Source: Rhizophagus clarus (taxonomy: Eukaryota > Glomeromycota > Glomeromycetes > Glomerales > Glomeraceae). Taken from it: 64,000 bases of DNA. Below the pieces are notes generated by a model. The model worked only from the letters and a program-made list of their open reading frames with translations, made no database searches and was not told where the DNA came from. A program made the translations under genes and the position numbers. Location of the stretch: the NCBI GenBank assembly GCA_015698045.1, contig BLAL01000046.1:498501-562500 (forward strand). Direction: 5' to 3'. This document shows positions 55,020 to 64,000 of this stretch, piece by piece (the first letter of the stretch is position 1; every line of letters begins with the position of its first letter).

Positions 55020-57777
55020 ATCCATTGATTAACAAGTATGTATTCTAACATTTAGAATTGTATGACTTGATTATTACATAATCATTTTTTATATATTTTA
55101 AATTCTTGAAATATTTAACTCTCTCTCTTTCTTTCGATCAGTCACATACATGACTTATTGAATGAAATACAGTCCATTTTTTTTAAAAAGTATTCTCTTG
55201 ACTCTTTGGTAAGTTTCTTATTCAATATACATTACATTTACCTTAAAGAAACACTAGCCTTGTTCCTTTTCTTCTTTTTGTTAGAACAGTAATAAAACCG
55301 TAATTAAAAATTGGAAAAATCTCATAACACAAACAATTAGTCTATCAATATTTGCACCAATTTTACTATACATGTAAATATATGACATATTTAATACGTT
55401 CAAACACCATGTCTTCTAATTAATTTTTGTAGCTAAATTTTCTTTCTGAATAATTTGAACATAATGGATATGTTGTTTTTTGAGTCTAATTTTATCTGTA
55501 AGTTAAGGACAAGGTATCCAAATTTTGTGGTTTCAGTAATCACTTGAGAACGTCATCAGTGGCAACTTTTTCAGTCTTTTTCTAATGGGATAGATGATTC
55601 CACTTAATATAATAATCATAATATTTAGATCAAGAAATAACTATTTTTTGTAATAGATTTAGTGAAAATAGGATCATAAGAATAAATTTCACCATTAAGT
55701 AATCTTAATACCAAGACAAATACGGTGTTAACTTAACTTGACTCTGAAGAATTTTCGTTTAAGATTTTTTTCCAAAGTCGATATCATAAAATATAAAATC
55801 AATTACTAAATTACATAACTGATAAAAAGAAATAATTAATTCAATCAGACATTATTTATCATAGTTAATTAATTTGTAGTTCAATTGTCAGAAAAAGAAA
55901 TTATTTGAATGGAATTGAAAATAAAGATATTTTAGAAAAGAAATAATTCGTTCATTGTTATATTAAATATATTGATATACATTTATATTAAATTCTTTAA
56001 ACTTCTTCCCTATAAACATTTCACTTGATAATTATGATTGTATATTTGATTACATTGATTGAAAATATTGCTTAACAGTGAATAACAATACAGAATTACC
56101 ACACAAAAAAAAAAATTACATAGTTTCCATGATGAAGACATCTTCAAGAGGGAGAAGAACAGCTCATTTTGTTTCCTTCTGAGAGTTCCAAATATTTTAA
56201 GTCATTCTTGAAAAGTCAGTAGCTTACCAAATACATATTTTATATCCAACTTTAAATGATTCCACAGAATCCATTAAGACTTCCTATCAGCACAACAATT
56301 ATATCCCATATTAAAACTGTGAAGGTATACCAAAAAAAAAAAACTAAACTATTAAGATGTTATTACTACGGAAATTGTGCTTGTAACCATCTTAATGTTT
56401 TGATAATAATATTACAGTACATCAAGAAAATAATAACTAATAATACAAGAAGTTAACTTAGTCATAACAGGGAGTTGTGTACGGTTGTATATGAAATTAG
56501 AAATAGCAATAATAACCGAATATTTATTAGTTACAAAATTATACGAATATTGAAAAATGTTAATAAATTTAAGTCCGGATGATTTTTTGGCTAACTACGC
56601 CATTATCTAATCAACGTCAACTGAATTCATGAATTCAATAAAAAAAGAATTTTTCTATTTGTACTCCTTTTAATTATTCAAAAAAAATTAAATATTAGAT
56701 AATTATTTAAATAAATTTTATTAACAATTATTTTATCATGTATATATATATATTTTTTAATTATTCAATCATTTCAAAAAAAAAGTGTTTATAATATTAT
56801 TTTTATTGAGAAAAACACATTTAAATAAATTTTAATTAAAATACAATACTTTAAAAAACCATATATTTCTAAATTCTTTTACCAGTGTAAGGCATATGAT
56901 CATAAGTAATTACTATATACTTGATCATATTACAACTTTGGATTACTACTAATTTTGTAAAAGTATTTCATATTCTTCTTGTTTAGTTAAACTGGAATAA
57001 ATAATATTTTCTTATATATTTAAAATACTAAAAAATTATTTTACTTAATTTACATAGGTTAGGTAGGATAACTTATACGAAGTAAAATTGAATTTTGTGA
57101 TGACAAATAAAAAAAAAAATTTAATGCTATTAAATAACAAGAAATTATTCTTTTATTTTTTCAAAGGGAATTTTTTTAATTAGGTGTTGAATATTAATTT
57201 CTTTAACATTTTAGTTTGTCTTGAGCTTGATTTTCGGAGGAAAAAATTCTTAAATAATTGTAATTTCTAACACAATAACAGCAATTATAATTATTATTAT
57301 TTGAGATATTATAGACAAATTTTTTTCGCAAAAGAAAAAAGTTCTACATAAATGCCATGGCATCGGGGTGGTAGAGAAGGATCATCAGGTTTTGAATGGA
57401 ATGAATAGTACTGAAATTTTGTCTTCAACCGATTGCAGATTTACTAATTACGTAATATATTTTCCATTATCTTAAATTCAGGCTTTTCTTTTTTAATATC
57501 TTTATCGATCAACAAATCTTTTAGTGGTAAATAAATAATAAATTTTATAACCTAATTTTTATTTATAAAATATTTATAAACCTAATGTCAACGAACAGCA
57601 AATTATGAGAACTTCAACTCGTTCAAAAAGATTTTTTTAGTTTGTATAAATTATCATGATGTTTGTCAATTTTCTTATAATAATATCAATGCTACGATAT
57701 ACAGTACATAAGAAATGGTAGATATAGGCAATTAATAACGTAATGCCTATCGATTACAAATACATGATCAATGTATA
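55020..57777. other. long non-coding stretch
   Basis: No frame with coding look over 2.7 kb. Less A+T-rich spots at 55500-55580, 56120-56180 and 57340-57440 could be exons of an unrecognised gene, but no consistent splice model was found. Confidence 0.35.
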
Positions 57778-57989
57778 ATAAATTTGGCGATGACATAATT
57801 TGGAATTTTTGCTTAACAATGTCTCAAAAAGACCATTTTACAACTTAAACAAAGAGTATAGATACTTCTTGAATTGATAATATGGATACCATTAATAGAG
57901 CCCTTCAACTAAATGTATCGCAAGTTACTAATAATTCGTTTGAAGGTAACATTTTTAATGGCTTCATATTTAGTTTATTTTTCTTTTAA
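57778..57989 (+). pseudogene. relic of a fifth member of the W-x-N-x-E-x-E-A (possibly HMG-box-like) family
   Basis: In one frame: GDDIIWN (matching ATDIVW/ATMDLW of the intact copies), LTMSQKDHFTT, a TAA, TKSIDTS, a TGA, then DNMDTINRALQLNVSQVTNN and SFEGNIFNGFIF. The last block matches the C-terminal SNIFNGVVF of the gene at 17859. The two in-frame stops and the lost N-terminal half mark a pseudogene. The family stop directly after the final Phe is also gone (TTT-AGT instead of TTT-TAG, one T missing). It lies about 35 kb from the intact cluster. Confidence 0.7.
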
Positions 57990-58448
57990 TTTTTCAGCGA
58001 CAAAAAATTTTCGTGATCTTTAAAACGATCTTCCTCTAATTTTCTACTATAAAATTTTGTAGATTTCTGCATAATTATATGAGTTGAAAGGTTAAGTTTA
58101 GCTTTTCTTATTAGTCTATAATAATGATTGTTATCATATTAAAATTGTTTTATTTAATTCATTGAAAAATTAAGCATTTTTAAGTGTCAATAAAAATATT
58201 TTAACAATCGTATCGTAGTAAACCCGAGTCTTATATTTGATATATTTTAAGTTTTTTAAACTAAAAATACCAAATGTTAAACTATTTTAGCGTATAATTT
58301 TAAGATTTTTCTGAAAAAAAAAAAAAAACTCGATTTAATAGTTTTAAAATACACCAATCCAAACCCAGCAGCAATTAATAACCAACCAAAATATAATACA
58401 GTAAAATTCCATTAATTTCTCCTATATTAGAATAAAATAATTTTCGTA
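57990..58448. other. non-coding stretch
   Basis: A+T-rich with an A-run at about 58315-58328; nothing seen. Confidence 0.4.
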
Positions 58449-59062
58449 TCATATATCTACGTTAATATTTAAAGATCCAAGCACTTGACTTTTGCTTCGA
58501 GTTATAACGTTTGTGGTTTTTGGAAGCAAATTACCCTTATATTTAAATTCATCATCTTTTTCTTTAGGAGTAGGTTCATCATCTTTATCATCTTCATTAT
58601 TATCATCAACAGTCACCGTAGGTTTTTTAAGAAAAGGCGCATAATGATCGTTAAATACAAGATTGATTATATATGCAACAGATCTAAGTAACGTGGGACT
58701 CGTTGATACATTTGTAATGGTATTTGATATATATAACCGTCCATAATCTTCTCCTTCTACTTCCCTCTTAAGAAACCAAGTTTGGTCATAGGTCGACAAA
58801 ACACCATACCTATTTTTTTTATAAGAGCAATTAAATCTATTAATATTGAATGTAACAAACGTGAAAAAAGAAACGGTTTTTAATGATTTTTACTTCAAAC
58901 TATTAGCACACATATATCCATAAACCTGGTTTTATAGGCCCAAATATCGAAGTGTCGTTAGAGCAAACATATAGTCCTTTAATTTCCTTTTCTTGATTGT
59001 ATAATTTTATAATAACTTCATTAGGAAGTACATTCAAAACCCACTTGGTCTCAGTGTTCGGA
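58449..59062 (-). pseudogene. truncated nuclease-like protein (Crinkler-associated type), two exons
   Basis: Minus strand. Exon 58894-59062 encodes TKWVLNVLPNEVIIKLYNQE, GLYVCSND and GPIK; after a one-base shift near 58932 it gives QVYGYMCANS. An 84-bp intron follows (58893-58810, donor TTGAA|GTAAAA, acceptor AAATAG|G). Exon 58809-58449 gives YGVLSTYDQTWFLKREVEGE, LYISNTITN, STSPTLLRSVAYIINLVF and an acidic, lysine-rich tail to the stop. The sequence QVYGYMC..YGVLSTY-TWFL-TSPTLLR is, from memory, common in large Rhizophagus proteins where a PD-(D/E)XK-like nuclease region precedes it. The catalytic part is missing or degraded here. The start is cut by the TCATTTG repeats. The domain name is a moderate-confidence inference; the pseudogene status is well supported. 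Confidence 0.55.
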
Positions 59063-59334
59063 AATGACCTGGTCATTTGACCATTCAAATGATTTAGCTA
59101 ATCATTTGTCATTTATTCATAATCCTTTGTCATTTGGTCATTTCAGTCATTTGATTTTGATTGGTTAATATTCTTATCATGTGATACAATCAAAAATAAA
59201 AAAAAATAAAGTAAAACATAATGCAGGCCAGAACTATAGTACCGGCCAACATTACATTCAAATGACTCAGGTTATTTGTCATTTGAACAATAAAATGACA
59301 CGTCATTTGTCATTTGTCATTTGAATCATCCCTA
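59063..59334. repeat. TCATTTG heptamer repeat cluster, right end like a hAT MITE
   Basis: Many copies of TCATTTG/CAAATGA in both orientations. The right border reads CATTTGAATCATCCCTA, like the CATCCCTA end of the element at 51949. The expected TAGGGATG left end is not seen, so the element is probably truncated where it meets the nuclease-like pseudogene. Confidence 0.5.
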
Positions 59335-60451
59335 TAAGAAATCTGTATACGGAAAGGATACGTTTTATAAACGTTTGATATACGTTTTTACCGATTCCAT
59401 ATAACAATTCCATATATTTAATACGTAATTCATTTTTGAATGTTTTTTAAAAAATTGGTGCATATGGAATATATGCGGAAAAATTAATATATACGGAACG
59501 TATACGGAATTTTTGAACTTGTTATTTTTTAAATAATGATTTTATCGATTTTATCGTCATAAGTCATAACATGTGATCACGTGATTTTGTTATGATAAGT
59601 TTTTTGTTTATATAAACCTAGCTTTGATCTTCCACCCTGTCTTCCTGTCTTCCTGTCTTCCTCTCCCTGATTTTTTATTTCGCTATTTTTTTTTTTTTTA
59701 AAAAAAAAAAACTCTTTTTTTCTTTTATTTGTTGCCCCTCTTTTTTATTCTTACTTGCTACTCTTCTTTTAAAAACTTCTTGTCCTTTATTTTTCTAACT
59801 TCGTTGCCCTCTTTAAAAAAAAAAAAAATTTTTTTGGTTTTATTCTTTTATTTCCATTCATTACCCTCTCTTCTTTTTTTAAAAAAATTTATTTTTGCCC
59901 TTTTTTTTACTCAATTATTTCTGGATGTTCGTCTCTGGCAGCATAGGTTAGAGGTTAAAGATGGACTAACCGTGACTACTGATACGAAGTTTGTCAGGAC
60001 TGGGGAATAAAAAGCCTTATTTAGTGCAGGTATTTCCTGAGTCTCTAATTTAAAAAAAGAGGTTCCTATAAGTTGGGTTATGTAAGTTACCTTCTGCATT
60101 ATTTTTCTAACTTTGACATCCCTTAAAAATCTTTTTTTTATGTCCTTCCCTAACTTCATTATTCCTTTTTCAAAAAAAAAAAAAAAATTTTTTTTTATCT
60201 ATTTACTTTTTTACTTCCACCTCACTATCCTTTCTGTTTTATTTATTTTTATTCTTTTATTTTGTAGATCAGATTTTTTTTTTGGCTGTTTGGTTCCTTT
60301 TTTCTTATTGCGGGTCAATTTTGAAGTACTTTTTTTTTGTAAGTCAGGTAACTTGGATGATTGCAGGTACTATATAGGCAGAGCTTATATTTCTTTTTTT
60401 TTTTGCTTTTAGGTTGTCTGACTCCTGATGACTTGGCACTGGTCAAAATCG
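59335..60451. other. no gene recognised; promoter-like spot and poly-T/poly-A pairs
   Basis: 59340-59520 has repeats of TATACGGAA(T). At about 59608 a TTATATAAAC box is followed by (CTTCCTGT)n-like pyrimidine repeats (59637-59665), resembling a promoter with start region. From 59690 to 60200 there are four T-run/A-run pairs. Open frames here (59729-60010, 60113-60412) are Phe/Leu-rich and not convincing. Confidence 0.4.
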
Positions 60452-60818
60452 ATGCTATCGGGTACATATCGGGTACCTGATATGTACCCGATATGTGTGA
60501 AATATGTGTATGCTATTTAATAATACTACACATATCGGGTACCCGATATGTACCCGTCGGATGCAGAAAATCGGTGACATATAACGTACATATCGGGTAC
60601 ATTTCTCATACATATTGGGTAGTTAAATATCGGTTACATATCATAGATTTATTGGGTACCCGATATATTTTAAAAAAATATCGGACAGATATTATACACT
60701 TATCGGATAGTGCTAATAAGTATCCTATATATACCCGATATGTATCCTATTTGTATTTGAAATATAAGCATAATTTCATAATTTTCACACATATCGGATA
60801 GCCGAAAAGTATAGCATT
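60452..60818. repeat. palindromic repeat cluster of ATATCGGGTACCCGATAT type
   Basis: At least ten copies of (T)ATCGGGTA(C) or its complement, often abutting as perfect palindromes (ATATCGGGTACCCGATATGT at about 60535). The ends may be inverted (ATGCTATCGGG left, ATAGCAT right). Probably a foldback MITE. A 102-codon frame across it is a translation of the repeat. Confidence 0.6.
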
Positions 60819-61059
60819 TATGGGGCATTAATAGTAGTAGATTTATAATTTAAATACAATTGTAATTTAAAAGTAATTTAATTCATTTAATTGTAATTAC
60901 TGAAAGTTTTATTTATATTTTCAATCGATAATAAAAAAAATATTATACAAAAAATATTATAAAAAAATTCACTACTCTTTACACAAATTTACAATTAATG
61001 TTCACTTGTTTGCTTGTTTTCATTTCATTATATCTATTTAATTTGAAAGAAAGTAAAAT

Positions 61060-61340
61060 GTTAGTAATAAAAGTGTTAGTATGAATATTAGTAGAAGTGT
61101 TAGCAAAAGAAAAGGAACGTTAATAAAAAAATTTTTACATTAGAAAGTGTTAGTATTAATGTTAGTATGAAAGTTAGTAGAAGTAGAAAAGGAACGTCAA
61201 TAAAAAAAAATATAAAGTATAAGTATTAATGTTAGTGTTAATGTTAGTAGAAGTGTTAGTAAAAGTAAGAAATAAAAAATGTTTAACAGTAGAACATTGT
61301 TAGTAGGAACGTTAGTAGGAGGAAACACATTAGAAAAAAT
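61060..61340. repeat. GTTAGTA(N)-type tandem repeat
   Basis: Loose repeats of (T/A)GTTAGTA and GTGTTAGTA(A/G)AAGT, similar to the middle of the element at 53322. Confidence 0.5.
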
Positions 61341-61510
61341 ATTAGTAAGAGTGTTAACAGGATGGAAAAAGAAATTTCAACAAAAAATGTACCTTTGTAT
61401 TTATTTTTTAGAAAAACCAATAAAGTAAAAAACTCGATAGTAGAACATTGTTTAGGACGTTAGTGAGAAGAAATACATTGGAAAAATATATTAATAAGAG
61501 TGTTAAGAAT

Positions 61511-61934
61511 AACATAATAATGGGAAAAGAAATTTCAACAAAAAATATACCTTTATCTTTATTTTTTAGACAAAAACAATAAAGTAAAAATTTGAGAGAG
61601 AGAGAAAAAAGTTTTGAAAAAAAAAAAAAAACGATAAATAAATAATTAAATCGTGATCGTGCAATCACATGATCAACAAAATTATCAATTTTTATTGGTT
61701 ATTTGGGTAATATTATAAATAACATAATAATGGGAAAAGAAATTTCAACAAAAATATACCTTTATCTTTATTTTTTAGACAAAACAATAAAGTAAAAATT
61801 TGAGAGAGAGAGAAAAAGTTTTTGAAAAAAAAAAAAAAAAAAAAATACGATAAATAAATAATTAAATCATGATCGTGCAATCACATGATCAACAAAATTA
61901 TCAATTTTTATTGGTTATTTGGGTAATATTATAT
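61511..61934. repeat. two-copy tandem repeat, period 210 bp
   Basis: AACATAATAATGGGAAAAGA starts at 61511 and 61721. Both copies run through (GA)n, a long A-run, GATCGTGCAATCACATGATC and TTGGTTATTTGGGTAATATT. They are nearly identical apart from A-run length. A partial third copy is at about 61360-61440. Confidence 0.8.
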
Positions 61935-62182
61935 TCAGCCACATCAGCCACAAAATCGGTCACCTATCGAATGCACAAGTCAATATTAGCGAAGAAGCAC
62001 AAACTTGATTATTCACTATTCGTGCTCAACTTGAGTTGATAAAATTATTAAAAAATCACTGATTTTATTAAATTTATCAGAATTTTATACCTAATTAAAG
62101 ATGATTAAATTAAGTTTTACTACCGATTTCATTATAACGTTACCAACTTTTTTGTTAATCTTGGATATTTTATTTTGAATTT

Positions 62183-62235
62183 AAATTGTTCGCTTTGAAC
62201 TCGAGTTGAACTCGAGTTCAACTCGAGTTTAACTC
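62183..62235. repeat. CTCGAGTT palindrome cluster
   Basis: GAACTCGAGTTGAACTCGAG and its continuation give several consecutive CTCGAG palindromes. Probably the end of a small foldback repeat; a related TCAACTTGAGTTGA lies near 62030. Confidence 0.5.
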
Positions 62236-62751
62236 GTTCGCTCAAGATCTTTGTGTAATGTATTGTAGATCCGTAATTGTTTTATTTGTAGTCTATAATT
62301 GGCAAAAGCTTATTATAAACCAAAATAAAAAACACTATTTATTTACGTATCTGTATTATTAGATTTTACCTTTTTTAGATTTGATATATAATTAAAAAGA
62401 AGACCTTTATCTTGATATTTTGGAATCACGATCATAACAATTGAGTTTAGGTCGAGTTTAACTTGTTCATTGTGATTGATTGTATTGTAGATCCGTATCT
62501 GTATTATAATTAATATAAAGAAGACAGATCATAACAATCATGACATATTTGAGAAATTAGAACAATTTACGTAAATGTTCTTGAAGGGTAATTAATATAA
62601 TAATACAAGGTGATAAAAAATTGTTTTTAAAAAGAGGTTTCATCTTTTTTTTTTTCTTACAATAAATTTGTTGTCGTTATTTCTATTATATATTCTTTTT
62701 CTTAAAATTTGTTGCCGTTATTTTTTATTATTATATATTCTTTTTCTTAAA

Positions 62752-63358
62752 ATGCCCGCAAATTGGACTGATGCAATAACTGAATATTTAATAAGATATA
62801 GGAGGTAAAAAATTAAATGAAAACTAATAAATAACTTTGATCATATTCTAGTTTTTTTTTCTCTTACGTTTCCTGATCTAAAAATTAAATAAATAATGTA
62901 AAGGAGAAGGAACAACTACTACCATGACATACCCGGGAGGGACCGCTCCGAATTCTGGGGGAGCCTAGCTCGAAGAATTCGGAGACGGTTCCGCGTGAGG
63001 TTCACTGGCCAACAGGTAGAAAGAAAGTGGAGAAACTTGGTCAGGAATTTTAATGTTAGTAAAATAATAATAAATCATAAAAAAAAAATAAAAAAAAATA
63101 AAAAATTAATAGTATTAACATTTTTAGAATTTCTGTGAATGGAGGAATGGTGCGCGAAATGGAAGGTGGTCCCGGGAAGGAGAAAGATATTATAGGCAGT
63201 TCCGCACAAGGTTTTGGGACAGACCTGGTAATTATTAAGAATTTTTTTAATTTATATTTAAGTTATTTAAGTTCTAAATTTATATATATTTCTTAGGGAA
63301 CCACCACAGTCGTAGGCGGCGTAGAAACACTGCGCATCGGCGGCCTCGGAATCCGTAA
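62752..63358 (+). CDS. 121-residue arginine-rich trihelix (Myb/SANT-like) protein, four exons
   Basis: Exons 62752-62804, 62904-63054, 63128-63227, 63297-63358. Every junction is GT/AG and in phase; total 366 nt. It is spread over four short exons, so no single long frame reveals it. The protein starts MPANWTDAITEYLIRYRR and has three tryptophans at residues 5, 36 and 60 in the contexts NW-T, FWGSLARRI and QQVERKWRNLV, the spacing of a trihelix/Myb-SANT DNA-binding domain; IPGRDRSEFW and FTGQQVERKW are the strongest parts. The second half is basic (YYRQFRTRFWDRP, HHSRRRRRN, HRRPRNP) and could bind nucleic acid or act as a nuclear signal. Exons are G+C-rich against very A+T-rich introns, supporting real coding. 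The donor at 63055 is GTTAGT, weaker than the others; a GTAGAA alternative at 63015 exists. The ATG lies at the end of a two-copy 45-bp repeat (about 62664-62752). Confidence 0.68.
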
Positions 63359-64000
63359 ATTATATTTTTTTATTTTTATTTTTTTTTATTTTGTATTTTT
63401 TATATTTTATTTTTATTTTTATTTTTTATTTATATTTTTATATTTTTATTATTTTTATTATTATTATTTTTTATTTTTATTATCTTTTATTATTATTATT
63501 TTTATTAAATATATATATATTTTATATAGTCATCTAATTATTATTTTAATATTTTTACTATTTTATAATTTGATTTAATATCGGCCTATATTCAACTGAA
63601 ATTAAAAAATTCGACCTCAATTATGAGTAATTAAAGCTTATTATAATAAATTGCTTTTATTCAATAAACATTCATTTTTTTTTTTATTAAAGTATTAATT
63701 AAATAAACAATCTGTCGTCATATATTATATAATATATTGTAATGATGAAATGTCCCCAATAAATTTTTAAAAAAGGTACATTTAGGCGTGACAGATCTAA
63801 TACCGCTGATTCTTCCAAAATGTTACTAAAAACTTTCCATAGATCAAATTGAGAGAACTAATCTATCAATTTACAATATAAAATCTTGAAATAATCTTTC
63901 ACATTTTCAAAATACGTGATCAAACTCATTTTTGCTAAACTGCCGAAACCTTTTGGCGTTTACATGCAATAGTTTCGGCATTTTAATTTAATTTGACGAT
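63359..64000. other. non-coding, A/T-rich
   Basis: 63360-63530 is nearly pure TTTTTA/TATTTTT repeat. The rest is A+T-rich and presumably contains the 3' end of the preceding gene. No other feature. Confidence 0.45.

Noticed and set aside
59729..60412. Plus-strand frames of 93-99 codons
   Set aside because: Phe/Leu-rich products of T-runs; the small non-repetitive middle (about 59930-60010) shows no family.
1..64000. tRNA and rRNA genes
   Set aside because: I looked for A/B-box-like patterns and conserved rRNA stretches and saw none that hold up; a covariance-model scan would be decisive.

Overview
The window looks like nuclear DNA of an arbuscular mycorrhizal fungus (Glomeromycotina, most like Rhizophagus). 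It is very A+T-rich, carries tyrosine-kinase-like (TKL) genes with HRDFHSGN/DLG-type catalytic loops, has short introns of about 70-110 bp with GTAAGT-like donors, and is full of small inverted-repeat transposons. This assignment rests on family knowledge and base composition; no marker gene is present.

Layout. 0-14 kb is transposon territory: the 3' end of a LINE, a TA-flanked MITE, and a shattered hAT transposase with a 118-bp element inside it. 14-24 kb holds four small intact paralogues of one family (two + strand, two - strand) with a possible degenerate HMG-box-like core and a shared C-terminal (F/Y)-(N/G/R)-G motif. A broken fifth copy lies at 57.8 kb. 25-32 kb holds a kinase pseudogene, an F-box fragment and two MITEs with clear target-site duplications. 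32.5-37 kb holds a TKL kinase gene. 38.6-41 kb holds a pseudogene, a Mutator-like MITE and a solo LTR. 41.9-48.2 kb holds a very large gene: five cysteine-rich zinc-ribbon-type repeats, a TKL kinase domain and a C-terminal tail of duplicated small exons, with a 2-nt frameshift. 49-62 kb is mostly repeats, nested MITEs and pseudogenes. 62.75-63.36 kb holds a four-exon gene for a 121-residue arginine-rich trihelix-like protein.

The most remarkable object is the 5' half of the kinase gene at 32.5-37 kb. About 3 kb between its first two small exons and the kinase exons is a tandem array of 80-110 bp units. Each unit, read on the minus strand, has an intron acceptor (..TAG), then almost always exactly three bases, then an intron donor (GTAAGT or close). 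I count 25 three-base, one six-base and one one-base interval. The triplets vary while the splice-like borders stay constant, even in diverged units. Splicing all of them gives a continuous frame from an ATG at 36947 to the stop at 32483 (409 codons), and the single-base interval is needed to bring the two ends into phase. I read this as an array of single-codon micro-exons. It is inferred from sequence only and needs transcript data.

Functionally, the two kinase genes would encode cytoplasmic signalling kinases, one with a large probable zinc-binding N-terminus. The small paralogues at 14-23 kb and the trihelix-like protein are candidate DNA-binding proteins. No rRNA, tRNA or CRISPR was seen.
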